Assembly (NCBI GenBank): GCA_015522645.1
Contig: WALV01000065.1
Coordinates: forward strand, 16,075 to 80,074
Length of the DNA: 64,000 bases
DNA from: Candidatus Tiamatella sp.
GTDB lineage: Archaea; Thermoproteota; Thermoprotei_A; Sulfolobales; Acidilobaceae
Direction: 5' to 3'
Shown here: in pieces, positions 51,741 to 60,862 of the stretch
How positions within the stretch are numbered: position 1 is the first letter of the stretch
How the letters are laid out: the number at the start of each line of letters is the position of its first letter
Program-made: the position numbers and the translations under genes
The notes under the pieces: model-generated
Told to the model about the DNA's origin: nothing
The model's database searches: none
Seen by the model: the letters and a program-made list of their open reading frames with translations, nothing else

Positions 51741-52774
51741 GCCAGTTTGGCTATGCCAGAATATTACCGAAGCTAAGGATAGCTCTCAGTAAATTAGCTA
51801 AAACAGACGACATAAGGAGCCTTGCATTAGTTGAGAACTTCGAGGAAGCATTGAGGGACGCAAGCGAGTTAAAAGTGCTGAAAGAGGAGAAGCTGGAAGC
51901 ACGGAGCTTCAGCGATGTCGAGCAGACTTTAAACAGGATAATTATAGAATACATCATCAAGTTATCCAAGACGGCACCGGGATCAGCGGATAAAGTGGTA
52001 AAGGCGTATTTGTGTACGTATGTGATAGGAGACCTCTTAAGCATATTCAAGAGAATTGCACTAGGTGCATCTCTCTCCATCGATTCCCTTGTAACACCCA
52101 GCATTCCGGGGACACCTTTACATGGACTTGAAGAGGAGTCTCTCGAGTCGCCGAAACAGTTGCTCTCCAGGATCAAAACACCCGAGGCAAGGAAATTCGC
52201 TGCGAATGCCCTAGAGGTCTATCAGAAAGTGAACGACCCTGGAGTGTATGATTTATACCAGCCTTTAATAAGGCCCGTGTTGATACAATCGGCTTTACAA
52301 GACCTCGGTACTCAGAGTAGAGAAGCTGTCGAGCGGGTATCTTGCCCTAGAATCATATACACTCTTGTATCCGGTCTTCTATACGCCTCGAGAACGAGAA
52401 CATCTGGAGAGCTAGTATCAACAGTTTACTCCGGCATAAATGTCTGTAGGTTCAACTGGAACACTCTCAGACAGGTCTACGAGAACAATAGCGGAGACCC
52501 GGAACAGCTCTATGCTGAGCTAAAACGATACTACCCTATATTCGAGGGCAGAAACTATATTGACGCGTTAAAGCAGGCGAGATCCAGGTCTCTTCGGGAA
52601 AGTAGAAAGCATTCTCTAGCCCAGTTCGCAGGATACCCTTTCCATGCCGGTCTAATAGCAGCGTCAATAGAGCTGCTGGAGCATGAGGTGAGAGATATAA
52701 GAGCTGTGCTGGCCGGGAAGCTATACGGTGTCTTCCCCGAGAAAATATATGGTGTGATATCAAGGGAACTATAA
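51737..52774 (+). CDS. atpC: A-type ATP synthase subunit C
   Basis: A 345-residue helical protein of the V-ATPase C/d (AC39) family, which forms the funnel connecting the central stalk to the membrane rotor. The opening YARILPKLRIALS and the C-terminal SIELLEHEVRDIRAVLAGKL, with its acidic-basic pattern followed by LYGV, match the family; three internal repeats are weakly visible. TTG 51737 is 7 nt after GAGGTG and overlaps the previous stop by 4 bp. The remaining A-ATPase genes are not in this window. Confidence 0.83.
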   Translation: MSQFGYARILPKLRIALSKLAKTDDIRSLALVENFEEALRDASELKVLKEEKLEARSFSDVEQTLNRIIIEYIIKLSKTAPGSADKVVKAYLCTYVIGDLLSIFKRIALGASLSIDSLVTPSIPGTPLHGLEEESLESPKQLLSRIKTPEARKFAANALEVYQKVNDPGVYDLYQPLIRPVLIQSALQDLGTQSREAVERVSCPRIIYTLVSGLLYASRTRTSGELVSTVYSGINVCRFNWNTLRQVYENNSGDPEQLYAELKRYYPIFEGRNYIDALKQARSRSLRESRKHSLAQFAGYPFHAGLIAASIELLEHEVRDIRAVLAGKLYGVFPEKIYGVISREL

Positions 52775-52775
52775 C

Positions 52776-53228
52776 ATGGGAATAAATGCGCAAGTCTTCC
52801 TCTTCAGTATAAAACCCAGATATGCAGAGGCAATCTTCTCTGGAAGAAAGAAATACGAGCTACGGAGGCTAAATAGCCTAAGCATTCCAAGAGGATCTCT
52901 TATAGTACTATATGTAAGCGGTGGCACTCGGAGCATCACGGGCGAGTTTACAGCGGGGGAAGTGATAGAAGACAAACCTGAGAACGTATGGAGAACCGTC
53001 AAGAAACCGAGGACAGGTATAGGCCGAGACGCGTTCAAATATATAAAAGGATCCAAACGGGCTATTGCCATAGAAGTGTTGAGCCCAACTTTATATAGGC
53101 ATCCCGTTACTTTGGATGAAATAAGAAATATTATACCAGGGTGGAACCCGCCCCATAGCTATGTCAAACTGAGACAAGAGGATCCATTATACAGGCTAAT
53201 AATAGAGCCGTTAAGGGTTCCTGAGTAA
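52776..53228 (+). CDS. ASCH (PUA-like) domain protein
   Basis: A 150-residue protein with an N-terminal ASCH fold: FLFSIKPRYAEAIFSGRKKYELRR is the typical 'i.p.ya..I..G.K..E.R' entry, and LIVLYVSGGTRSITGEFTAG the following strands. ASCH domains bind RNA or act as nucleases or amidohydrolases. The start ATG follows the atpC stop by one base, so it is probably translated from the same mRNA, though unrelated in role. No catalytic motif could be confirmed. Confidence 0.78.
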   Translation: MGINAQVFLFSIKPRYAEAIFSGRKKYELRRLNSLSIPRGSLIVLYVSGGTRSITGEFTAGEVIEDKPENVWRTVKKPRTGIGRDAFKYIKGSKRAIAIEVLSPTLYRHPVTLDEIRNIIPGWNPPHSYVKLRQEDPLYRLIIEPLRVPE

Positions 53229-53380
53229 CCTTTCCCCAGAGATCACAATAGTCTAGTTCTCTAGTAACCATTATCCTGGGCTTAATCCACTACATGTTTT
53301 TTACTTTTATTCCATGGAAAACAGTGCTTAAAACTAATACAGGTTTCAGACATATTCTATTCTATCAGAGGCGAGGAGTA

Positions 53381-54952
53381 TTGAAGCTCCCAGTGAAGGG
53401 GGCTGGAATAAAGAAACCAAAGAAGGCGCTTGACATTGATTTTGTGTTAAGTGTCGACAGGTGCCTTATGAGCAATCACCATGAAAGAATCTTCATCGGC
53501 TTTGCAGCCACAGGCCCCGCAATCGGCGTACCTGAGAAACTGTGGAAATGGGTCGCTTGTCCGCCTCCTGGAGTAGATGAGTATGGTAGACCTAAAGTGG
53601 CTCCATATGCTTTAAGAAAGCTTGAAGCTGCCCTCCAGAACAGAGGCTTCAAGGCACACGTGGTCGATCCAGATTATGTCCCATACTATGCGCTGAATGG
53701 GGCTAAAGCATTAATGATCGGGCACCATGACTATTTTGCTCTGGGGCCTCCGAGCAATGAATGGTGGCTTCTCACAGGTAGGACCCCTGTTAATAGGAAG
53801 AGTTTCATAGAATTCATAAGTCACCCCGCCATATGGGAGGCTAAGGAAAAATATGGGATGAAAATAATAGTAGGAGGCCCAGCTGTTTGGCAATGGGAGG
53901 CGTGTGGGGAAGCTCTCAAGAAATGGCCTGTTGACTTGCTTGTTGACGGGGAGGCTGATAGAGTAATTGTTGACATAGCAGAGCGTGTATTGGAGGGTGG
54001 GGCTCTTCCGCGAAAAATAGTGGTGAACCCTAAGGATAGCCCGCGAATAGCTGATATTCCAGAAATCAAGCTTCCCAGTGTTGGAGGGTTAGTTGAGATA
54101 ATGAGAGGATGCCCCCGTGGATGTAAATTCTGTAGCGTGACACTAAGACCTCTGAGGTTTATGCCTCTAGACAAGATTGAGAGGGAAATATTAGTCAACC
54201 TTGAAAGCGGCCAAGGAGTTGTTTTGCACAGCGAGGACGTTCTGCTATATGGTGCTGACGGCGTAAAACCCAGGGCTGAGCCCCTGATAAGATTACATGA
54301 AATGGTTGCAAAGCATTTAGATGAATATGAAGCCGGGTTCTCCTGGAGTCATGTGAGCTTAGCGGCTACGAAATACGCGGAAGAGCATGGCCGGGTGGTG
54401 AGTAAGATAACTGACCTAGTATTGAACTGTGATAATAGAAAGTTCTTCGGCGTCGAAGTGGGTATAGAAACAGGTAGCGTTAGGCTGGCGAGAAAAATAA
54501 TGCCCGCCAAAGCTGCCCCCTACTCCGTTGAGTCATGGCCGGATATAGTAGAGGAGGCATTCAGCATATTGGTTGATAACAATGTGTTCCCAGCCTCGAC
54601 ATATATTCTGGGGCTTCCTGGTGAAACGGAGGATGACGTAATTAAAACGATAGAGCTGTTGGAGAGGCTAAAACCTTATCCTAGCTTCATAGTCCCCATG
54701 TTCTTCGTTCCAATGGGAGCTCTCAAAGACAGGGAAGGCTTCAAAAGGACGTACTTAACGGATTGTCATATAGACGCAATGGTTCTATCAGCGAACCATT
54801 CAATAAAGTGGGCGAAATGGATAATAGAGAGAGGTTACTTTGACAAGCCCAAGTATACCCCTCTGAAACTCGCAGTAGAGTACTTCATGAGGTATGCAGA
54901 GAAGAAAATACATAATTACACTAGAGAACTCGAGGTCAAATTACACTACTGA
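53381..54952 (+). CDS. Radical SAM protein with B12-binding-like N-terminal domain
   Basis: A ~523-residue protein. The N-terminal ~230 residues resemble a cobalamin-binding Rossmann domain (LEAALQNRGFKAHVVDPDYV, KIIVGGPAVWQWEACG, DLLVDGEADRVIVDIAERVL) and the radical SAM domain has C244-x3-C248-x2-C251 (RGCPRGCKFCSV), EVGIETGSVRLA and ILGLPGETEDDV. Crenarchaea carry several such proteins of unknown substrate. TTG 53381 follows GAGGCGAGGAG; the frame is open from 53294 without support. A TATA-like CTTAAAACTAAT lies at 53328-53339. Confidence 0.87.
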   Translation: MKLPVKGAGIKKPKKALDIDFVLSVDRCLMSNHHERIFIGFAATGPAIGVPEKLWKWVACPPPGVDEYGRPKVAPYALRKLEAALQNRGFKAHVVDPDYVPYYALNGAKALMIGHHDYFALGPPSNEWWLLTGRTPVNRKSFIEFISHPAIWEAKEKYGMKIIVGGPAVWQWEACGEALKKWPVDLLVDGEADRVIVDIAERVLEGGALPRKIVVNPKDSPRIADIPEIKLPSVGGLVEIMRGCPRGCKFCSVTLRPLRFMPLDKIEREILVNLESGQGVVLHSEDVLLYGADGVKPRAEPLIRLHEMVAKHLDEYEAGFSWSHVSLAATKYAEEHGRVVSKITDLVLNCDNRKFFGVEVGIETGSVRLARKIMPAKAAPYSVESWPDIVEEAFSILVDNNVFPASTYILGLPGETEDDVIKTIELLERLKPYPSFIVPMFFVPMGALKDREGFKRTYLTDCHIDAMVLSANHSIKWAKWIIERGYFDKPKYTPLKLAVEYFMRYAEKKIHNYTRELEVKLHY

Positions 54953-55076
54953 GAAAGCCGTGTTGACCTCTCCAGCTAAAGGAGACGACGCCTAATATAT
55001 GAGAAAGTAGATTATTGAAGTTGAGAGAGGGATACGTGTTGACGGGTTCTACAATAAAGATAGAATACTGGAGAAG

Positions 55077-55289
55077 CTAGCCAGGTAGCTCCATCTCCAC
55101 GAGATTATTCGGTTTAAAGGGAGTTATCCCGCCCATATATGCTCCCATTCCTCTCCATAACTCTTGTTTAAGAAGTTCCCTGATCGCAGTGCGGATGACC
55201 TCGCTCCTGCTACTATATCTCCCATTCCTAACTAATTCATCTATTCCATCTACGTATATTTCAGGCATTTTGACCGTGATGAGTTTCAT
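55077..55289 (-). CDS. Ribbon-helix-helix (CopG/NikR-like) transcription factor
   Basis: A 70-residue protein: [20 protein letters not shown] (strand and first helix), [20 protein letters not shown] (second helix) and a short tail ([18 protein letters not shown]). This is the standard RHH dimer fold with an archaeal-type C-terminal extension. ATG 55289 is 7 nt after GGTGAT; TTG 55304 is in frame. A palindrome abuts its presumed TATA box. No toxin gene accompanies it, so it is more likely a regulator than an antitoxin. Confidence 0.82.
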   Translation of the reverse strand: MKLITVKMPEIYVDGIDELVRNGRYSSRSEVIRTAIRELLKQELWRGMGAYMGGITPFKPNNLVEMELPG

Positions 55290-55376
55290 TGCGAGCATCA
55301 CCAATTATTATGTTTTCAGTATAGTATTATTAGAAGGGTAGGAGTATGTGATTACCGGTATAACTCTTATATATTG

Positions 55377-55391
55377 TTTACAAAATGTAAA
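55377..55391. promoter_or_regulatory. Palindrome next to TATA box of the RHH gene
   Basis: TTTACA and TGTAAA flank AAA. On the minus strand it lies just upstream of a TATA-like ATATATAAG (about 55364-55373) whose start site would be near 55343, 54 nt before ATG 55289. RHH proteins bind short palindromes and often repress themselves, so this is a good autoregulatory candidate. It also sits 8 nt past the stop of the TrmB-like gene. Confidence 0.4.
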
Positions 55392-55398
55392 GGAGTTT

Positions 55399-56145
55399 TC
55401 ACTCGTTCCAAATCCTATCAAAGTACATGTCAGCTAATGCCTTGAAGAACGCGTGGTCACTCCATAGACCAGTCAGCTCTTCTCCCATGTTAATTATCAA
55501 TAATATTTCTTCCCCTATAATGCCTCCACCGAAGACTTTTTTGTACCTTATTAGTGCCCCGAGGTTTTCGAGTGTTTTACCATCTTCCTCAAGGTCGGGT
55601 GGTATTATGAGTTTAAGTGTTTTCCATCTGGCAGCGTATATTAAAGCTTCCATTAACCCTGGTGTAATCAATCTCTTGTCCCCTATTGCTACTTTAACCT
55701 CTTTAGAATCCTCGAACATTATTCTCTTAGCTATGTTTTCAATCTGAGGCTCCACGACGATCATAACCTTATAATAGTTAGCTTTGCCTGATTCAAGGCT
55801 TTGAAGGGCGGGGATAACCTTTGTCTCGATATTATCCATCATCCTGTTAAGCCTGTCTTTAATGTACCTCCAAACCTCCTCCACGTGTGTGGGGTGAATC
55901 TTCGCAGGGCGGCCAGTACCCTTGTAGACCCAGTTTCTCTTCTCCAAGCTCTCTACAGCCGTATAGATCTTGGACTGCGCAGCGTTCATTTTCTCACTGA
56001 TTTCCCTGACAGTCATAGGCCCATAGGTTAGGAGGAAGAGGTAGACTCTTGATTCAGTGGTTGATACGCCGAGGAACTTCAACAGCCTTAGAAGTTCCTC
56101 GAGCTCGTTCTCACCCACTTTTTCCCTTAGAAGTCTAAGACTCAT
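55399..56145 (-). CDS. TrmB-like transcription regulator
   Basis: A 248-residue protein. Residues ~15-85 form a TrmB winged helix (LLKFLGVSTTESRVYLFLLT, MTVREISEKMNAAQSKIYTA, VESLEKRNWVYKGTGRPAKI), followed by a coiled-coil segment and an alpha/beta effector domain (KVMIVVEPQIENIAKRIMFE, VKVAIGDKRLITPGLMEAL). It overlaps the upstream small gene by 4 bp (ATGA). Being divergent from porGDAB, it is a candidate regulator of 2-oxoacid oxidation; that is inference from position. Confidence 0.85.
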   Translation of the reverse strand: MSLRLLREKVGENELEELLRLLKFLGVSTTESRVYLFLLTYGPMTVREISEKMNAAQSKIYTAVESLEKRNWVYKGTGRPAKIHPTHVEEVWRYIKDRLNRMMDNIETKVIPALQSLESGKANYYKVMIVVEPQIENIAKRIMFEDSKEVKVAIGDKRLITPGLMEALIYAARWKTLKLIIPPDLEEDGKTLENLGALIRYKKVFGGGIIGEEILLIINMGEELTGLWSDHAFFKALADMYFDRIWNE

Positions 56146-56516
56146 CTATCACCACCCAACACTTCTAATGGGAAGAATGGAGGCGGCTCCGCCAGGTCCA
56201 GCACGGGTATAACTGCATACCCGTGTCTTACCTTGTTGGTAAGTACTACTTCCTCCCCCATTTCGTCTACTTTTATAAGAATATACTTTGACGCATGCTC
56301 TTCTCCCCCGTTCTTTATAGTATAATAGTAAGCCATGGGTACACCGTAATACTTGTAGTAGTCTCTTATCACGCTAAGCATCGTATACACAGTCAGATCC
56401 CTATAGTGGAATCTCATAATGTATATAGGATTCCTGGATAACACTATTGATCCTGCTACTCGGACAAGGTCGTTGAGGGAATCGACCTTAACCACCCAGG
56501 CCTTTTCAACGTCCAA
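56142..56516 (-). CDS. Small alpha/beta protein paired with TrmB-like regulator
   Basis: About 124 residues, unknown family. It has an early strand-helix (KAWVVKVDSLNDLVRVAGSI), a Tyr-rich middle (RDYYKYYGVPMAYYYTIKNG) and a Pro-rich end (LDLAEPPPFFPLEVLGG). TTG 56516 is exactly 6 nt after AGGTG; GTG 56525 is in frame but forms part of that site. The stop overlaps the regulator start by 4 bp, so the two are co-translated. It may modulate the regulator, but nothing proves it. Confidence 0.65.
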   Translation of the reverse strand: MDVEKAWVVKVDSLNDLVRVAGSIVLSRNPIYIMRFHYRDLTVYTMLSVIRDYYKYYGVPMAYYYTIKNGGEEHASKYILIKVDEMGEEVVLTNKVRHGYAVIPVLDLAEPPPFFPLEVLGGDR

Positions 56517-56561
56517 AGCAAACACCTAATTATCCTATTTGTCATGTAATAAAGGTATAAA

Positions 56562-56582
56562 ACATTGAGTCGTATACAATGT
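56562..56582. promoter_or_regulatory. Inverted repeat upstream of the TrmB-like regulator pair
   Basis: ACATTG and CAATGT are separated by 9 nt. On the minus strand the repeat lies just upstream of a TATA-like TTTTATACC (~56553-56561), and on the plus strand about 75 nt before the por TATA. Position suits a regulator site controlling either or both units. Arms are short, so chance is possible. Confidence 0.3.
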
Positions 56583-56655
56583 AGACGAATGCGAACCCAG
56601 AAAGTAATGTATGACGTGTGATCATAGTGTTATTCCCTGTAATATAGGTGCAAAC

Positions 56656-56665
56656 TAATATATAA
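56656..56665 (+). promoter_or_regulatory. TATA box of the por operon
   Basis: TAATATATAA centred at about 56661 predicts initiation near 56687 and a ~60-nt leader with AAGGTGG before porG. No other TATA-like sequence is closer to the operon. Assigned by sequence and spacing. Confidence 0.45.
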
Positions 56666-56749
56666 CTAGGACTGCATTTTAGGATAAGTGAATAGAAGGT
56701 TTAGCATATGCAAACTACCCATTATTACATAATAAGGTGGAAAACATTG

Positions 56750-57328
56750 ATGATCGAAATCAGATGGCATGGCCGGGGCGGTCAGGGCGCTGTAACAGCG
56801 TCTGAGGCCGTCTCGGCTGCAGCCATTCTAGACGGTAAATACGCGCTTGCATTCCCCGAGTTCGGGGCTGAGCGCAGAGGAGCTCCAGTCAGAGCGTACA
56901 CTAGGATAAGCGATGATCCCGTTATTCCTAGAACACCAGTGACCACGCCGGACATTTTAGTGATATTGGATCCGAGTCTACTCCACCCCGAGTATACACA
57001 GGGGTTAAAGCGGAATGGGACAGTCGTGGTTAACACTGTGATTCAACCGGAGAAAATAGCTAAAATACTAAAGCTAAAGCCAGGGAGCAGGATAGGAGTA
57101 ATAAATGCAACGGGCCTAGCTATGGAAATTCTGAAGAAACCCATAGTTAATACAGGCATGCTTGGTGCACTAGTTAAAGCTACGGGAGTCGTTAGCCTAG
57201 AGAACACTAAGAAAGCTATTCTAAACAAGTTCTCTGGGAAAATAGGGGAGCTGAATGTAGAGCTTATACGTAGGGCTTATAAGGAAACCATTGTAATAGA
57301 GATCAAGAAAGAGGTGCTTGTCCAATGA
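56750..57328 (+). CDS. porG: 2-oxoacid (pyruvate):ferredoxin oxidoreductase, gamma subunit
   Basis: A 192-residue gamma domain: IEIRWHGRGGQGAVTASEAV, the YALAFPEFGAERRGAPVRAY block and NTGMLGALVKATGVV are characteristic. It is the CoA-binding and assembly domain of the four-subunit enzyme. ATG 56750 (or TTG 56747, 7 nt after AGGTG) gives the usual N-terminus; ATG 56708 is in frame but too far. The four genes porG-D-A-B overlap by 4 or fewer bp, as in the ancestral archaeal arrangement. Whether the substrate is pyruvate or 2-oxoisovalerate is not decided. Confidence 0.93.
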   Translation: MIEIRWHGRGGQGAVTASEAVSAAAILDGKYALAFPEFGAERRGAPVRAYTRISDDPVIPRTPVTTPDILVILDPSLLHPEYTQGLKRNGTVVVNTVIQPEKIAKILKLKPGSRIGVINATGLAMEILKKPIVNTGMLGALVKATGVVSLENTKKAILNKFSGKIGELNVELIRRAYKETIVIEIKKEVLVQ

Positions 57329-57666
57329 GTGACTTACCAAAATACAATGAGCTTCCTCCAGGGGGTATAATCCCCGAGCCAGCAACCAGCCTCAAATACT
57401 ATACTGGTGACTGGAGGGTTGAGAGACCTGTAATAGACCAGGACAAGTGTGTGAGATGCAGGCTTTGCTGGGTTTACTGTCCAGACAATGCTATCAGGGA
57501 GGTAGATGAGGAATACACTACAAGTAAAGGGAAGACCTATAAGATCACGTACATAGTGAACTATGACTACTGCAAGGGATGCGGTATATGCGCACAGGAA
57601 TGTCCTGTTAACGCGATCAAGATGGTACCTGAAACAGTTGAGGAATCTGGGGGTGGTGAAAAATGA
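57325..57666 (+). CDS. porD: 2-oxoacid:ferredoxin oxidoreductase, delta (ferredoxin) subunit
   Basis: A 113-residue protein with two 4Fe-4S motifs: C42-x2-C45-x2-C48-x3-C52-P and C83-x2-C86-x2-C89-x3-C93-P. It carries electrons from the TPP site to external ferredoxin. The N-terminal ~40 residues dock it on the complex (PGGIIPEPATSLKYYTGDWR). Start ATG 57325 overlaps porG by 4 bp. Confidence 0.95.
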   Translation: MSDLPKYNELPPGGIIPEPATSLKYYTGDWRVERPVIDQDKCVRCRLCWVYCPDNAIREVDEEYTTSKGKTYKITYIVNYDYCKGCGICAQECPVNAIKMVPETVEESGGGEK

Positions 57667-58874
57667 CTCTAGCAGTTAAAGAGGAGATTAGGAAAGGCTT
57701 AAGGAAGCCTATGCCGATGAGCACAAACACCGCTATAGCGACAGCGGCAAGAGACCTGGATGTTGACGTGGTGTCAGCGTACCCGATAACTCCTCAGACC
57801 ACGGTGGTCGAGAAAATAGCAGAGTATATTGCTGACGGCCAACTAGACGCTGAAATGATACACGTTGAAAGCGAGCACTCAGCTCTAAGTGCAGCAATAG
57901 GTGCTGCTGTAACTGGGGCACGCAGCTTTACCGCCACTGCAAGCCAAGGGCTCGCTTTAATGCATGAGATACTACATATAGCTAGCGGTGGGAGAGTCCC
58001 GGTAGTAATGAGTGTAGCAACTAGAGCTCTAAGCGCACCCATAAGCATTTGGAATGATCATAGCGATGTCATGAACGCCAGGGATTCTGGCTGGATCATA
58101 GCGTTCGTCAGCTCTGCACAGGAGGCATACGATACTGTTATACAGGCATTCAGAGTGGCAGAGGACCCTGACGTGTTACTGCCATTTATGGTTGTTTACG
58201 ACGGTTACCTGATGAGCCATACAATGGAACCAGTCATCACGGAAGACCGTGAAAAAGTGCTGGCCTATGCTCCTAAGAGGGACTACCCGCATAAGCTCGA
58301 TCCTAAGAACCCCCTAACTATAGGCACAATTACAGATCCTAACTGGTATTACGAGTTCAAGTACCAGCAAGTTGAAGCCATGAAAATAGCGTTGGAGAAG
58401 TTCAGGGAAGCTGACAGGGAGTTTGGCAAAGTATTCGGGAGAAACTATGGTGTCCTAGAGTGTGTACACTGCGAAGATGCTGACGCTATAGTTGTTGCAA
58501 ACACGAGCTATGCCACGACTTTGAAATACATTATACGTGACGTTAGAGAGCAAGGCATGAAGGTAGGACTACTAAAAATGAAACTGTACAGGCCGTTCCC
58601 TGTAGAAGAATTCCTTAAGGCCACGAGTTCCGTTGACACTGTACTGGTTGTTGATAGGGCCATAAGTTATGGAGCACCTGTTCAGGGGCCCCTGGCCAGT
58701 GAGATAAACGCTCTATACCATTCGAGAGGGTTAGACACTAAGGTGGTTAGTGTAGTTGCAGGCATCGGTCAGAGGGCTTTCAAGGATGACGACGCTAAAT
58801 ACATGTTCAAACTAGCGCTTGAAAGCCGGAAGGCTGTTCCAGAGGAGACCATATTCTATGGGGTGAGAAAGTGA
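57663..58874 (+). CDS. porA: 2-oxoacid:ferredoxin oxidoreductase, alpha subunit
   Basis: A 403-residue alpha subunit with the pyrimidine-binding domain of the TPP enzyme: [60 protein letters not shown] and the [16 protein letters not shown] segment, followed by domain II ([20 protein letters not shown]). All resemble pyruvate-type enzymes. ATG 57663 overlaps porD by 4 bp. Confidence 0.95.
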   Translation: MTLAVKEEIRKGLRKPMPMSTNTAIATAARDLDVDVVSAYPITPQTTVVEKIAEYIADGQLDAEMIHVESEHSALSAAIGAAVTGARSFTATASQGLALMHEILHIASGGRVPVVMSVATRALSAPISIWNDHSDVMNARDSGWIIAFVSSAQEAYDTVIQAFRVAEDPDVLLPFMVVYDGYLMSHTMEPVITEDREKVLAYAPKRDYPHKLDPKNPLTIGTITDPNWYYEFKYQQVEAMKIALEKFREADREFGKVFGRNYGVLECVHCEDADAIVVANTSYATTLKYIIRDVREQGMKVGLLKMKLYRPFPVEEFLKATSSVDTVLVVDRAISYGAPVQGPLASEINALYHSRGLDTKVVSVVAGIGQRAFKDDDAKYMFKLALESRKAVPEETIFYGVRK

Positions 58875-59845
58875 TGCCGGACGTTAAAGAGCTCCCGAAA
58901 GGACAGTTGTATAAATCCCTATTCCAGCTTCCCAGATGGGAGGGGCTAGTCAGTGGCCATAGGCTATGCGCGGGATGCACCGCAGGGGTGATAGTTAGGC
59001 ATCTCACGAAAGTAGCTGGCCCGAATACTATTGTAGTGAATGCCACGGGATGTGTGGAAGTGTCAACGACCCCGTACCCATATACTAGTTGGAATGTTCC
59101 ATGGATCCATGTAGCCTTCGAGAATGCAGCGGCAGTAGCTAGCGGAGTTGAATCTGCTATAAAAGTGCTGAAGAAGAAGGGAGTTATCAGCGATGACTAT
59201 AAAGTTATAGCCCTAGGAGGTGATGGTGGAACATTTGACATAGGGTTCCAAGCACTCTCAGGTATGCTTGAGCGTGGGCATAGAGTAATGTATGTAGTCT
59301 ACGATAATGAGGCCTATATGAACACTGGTATACAGAGGAGCGGTGCAACACCTTACGGTGCATGGACAACGACTACTCCAGCCGGAAAAGTATGGAGAGG
59401 CGAGTGGAGGCCGAAGAAAGATATAGCCGCAATAGTAGCGGCTCATAGAGTGCCGTATGTTGCAACTGCAAACCCGGCATATACTCTGGATATGATTAAC
59501 AAGTTCAAGAAGGGTCTGGACGCGTTAGAGGAGGGACCGAGTTTCGTCCATGTAATAATGCCATGTACAACGGGGTGGAGGTTCGACCCGAATCTCGGTA
59601 TAACAATAGCTAGACTTGCAACGGAAACGGGGATATGGGTACTGTACGAGATAGACCATGGGAACTATCGGGTTACAATGCCTGTCAAAAAGAGGAAGCC
59701 TGTTAAAGAATACCTGAAGCTTCAAGGCAGGTTCCGCCATCTGAGGGACGATGAGATTGCTGTTATACAGAGGATGGTTGATGAAGAAGTAGAGAGAATT
59801 AATAAAATCGTTGGGAAGGAGGTTATAGGGCCAGTGGCCCCTTGA
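58874..59845 (+). CDS. porB: 2-oxoacid:ferredoxin oxidoreductase, beta subunit
   Basis: A ~323-residue beta subunit holding TPP and a proximal 4Fe-4S cluster. Cluster ligands are C32 and C35 (LCAGCTAG), C60 (NATGCVEV) and the Cys of MPCTTGW. The TPP-Mg motif runs [18 protein letters not shown] to [18 protein letters not shown] 58874 is 7 nt after GGTGA; GTG 58871 is an alternative. Together the operon oxidises 2-oxoacids to acyl-CoA, CO2 and reduced ferredoxin. Confidence 0.95.
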   Translation: MPDVKELPKGQLYKSLFQLPRWEGLVSGHRLCAGCTAGVIVRHLTKVAGPNTIVVNATGCVEVSTTPYPYTSWNVPWIHVAFENAAAVASGVESAIKVLKKKGVISDDYKVIALGGDGGTFDIGFQALSGMLERGHRVMYVVYDNEAYMNTGIQRSGATPYGAWTTTTPAGKVWRGEWRPKKDIAAIVAAHRVPYVATANPAYTLDMINKFKKGLDALEEGPSFVHVIMPCTTGWRFDPNLGITIARLATETGIWVLYEIDHGNYRVTMPVKKRKPVKEYLKLQGRFRHLRDDEIAVIQRMVDEEVERINKIVGKEVIGPVAP

Positions 59846-59890
59846 ACTATAAACCCGCATTCATCATCTTCATTTTCTTTCCAAAGCCAA

Positions 59891-60820
59891 TCATGCTTTA
59901 TGCCTATAGTACTTCTGAACTGCATTCAGGACATTCGTGCATTCCTGTGTGCAAGAAGGTTTCTCAGGCGGCGTTATATCGAGCCTCAGGATATCCTCGT
60001 CTCTCTGCACTTTAACCACTCCTAGTTCAGGGTCTGCTATTATCGTCGGAGACTCTGCCATTAACTCTCCGTGGAGGTTTTCTATTATCCCCCCCACTAT
60101 TATTACAGGCACACCAGTCTCCATAGCCCTGACCGAGGCGAATGATTCTAGTAGACTCGAGTTGACGGTATAGACTGCTTCCTCTGATTCTCCCGATGTT
60201 ACAAGGGGTTCCATGTAAGGCAGTGGTAGTATACTCCCTATAATTACCCATGAACCCATTAAGCTTAGTATTCTAAATATTTCAGGATGCATTATATCGT
60301 TCTCTATGAATACTCCCAGTCTCTTGTCAATTCCACCGGGCCCGGGTATAGAGAGCAGGCCTGGTTCTTTACCAGGGTTAATCCTGTATTTCGCCTCAAG
60401 AGGAGATACGGATATCTTCCTATACCTAAGCACTCGATGGTGGTCCTGGTCTACTAGAAGCATGGTATTGAACAGTTTAGGCCCTGCTCTCTCTATTATA
60501 GGGCCAGCTAGCACACTAGCCGTGTACAGGGTTATCCGCTGCCATATAAACTGCGTAGTATACCCCTTCTCATTTATCCTCTCGGCATTGCTTTTTATGT
60601 ACCTCATAGTTCTATCATGGCTATTGTATCCGATGAGGGGTCCTGTCAACGGGTAGGGGGGGAGGATTAACAGTTGAGGGGGTTCTTCCTTGCTCATGGC
60701 CTCTTCTATTGATGCAGATAACTTGTGTATATTCTGGCGTCTAGCTTGGTATCTTATTTTCCCATGAATTATAGCAATCCTAATTACATCTTCTCTCTCA
60801 TCGTCATTATATACTTCCAA
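59891..60820 (-). CDS. Nitrilase-fold protein with degenerate active site
   Basis: A 309-residue protein with the carbon-nitrogen hydrolase layout: IRIAIIHGKIRYQARRQNIH at the start, LLILPPYPLTG where active enzymes have the catalytic Glu (LPE), YRKISVSPLEAKY holding the Lys, and GVFIENDIMHPEIFRIL where the nucleophile Cys (ICxD) should be. Thus Glu is Pro and Cys is Glu; only Lys remains. It probably binds a ligand or partner without hydrolysis. TTG 60820 follows GGAGG. It trails reverse gyrase by 42 nt on the same strand. Confidence 0.8.
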   Translation of the reverse strand: MEVYNDDEREDVIRIAIIHGKIRYQARRQNIHKLSASIEEAMSKEEPPQLLILPPYPLTGPLIGYNSHDRTMRYIKSNAERINEKGYTTQFIWQRITLYTASVLAGPIIERAGPKLFNTMLLVDQDHHRVLRYRKISVSPLEAKYRINPGKEPGLLSIPGPGGIDKRLGVFIENDIMHPEIFRILSLMGSWVIIGSILPLPYMEPLVTSGESEEAVYTVNSSLLESFASVRAMETGVPVIIVGGIIENLHGELMAESPTIIADPELGVVKVQRDEDILRLDITPPEKPSCTQECTNVLNAVQKYYRHKA

Positions 60821-60862
60821 GCCTATATTCCTCCACTGACAGATTAGGTGTATCCTAGCATC

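Noticed and set aside
54997..55085. Short coding-like segment reading IIEVERGIRVDGFYNKDRIL and EKLAR before a stop
   Set aside because: It has no start codon in frame after the preceding TAG and is under 30 codons; it may be a gene remnant but cannot be supported without a database match.
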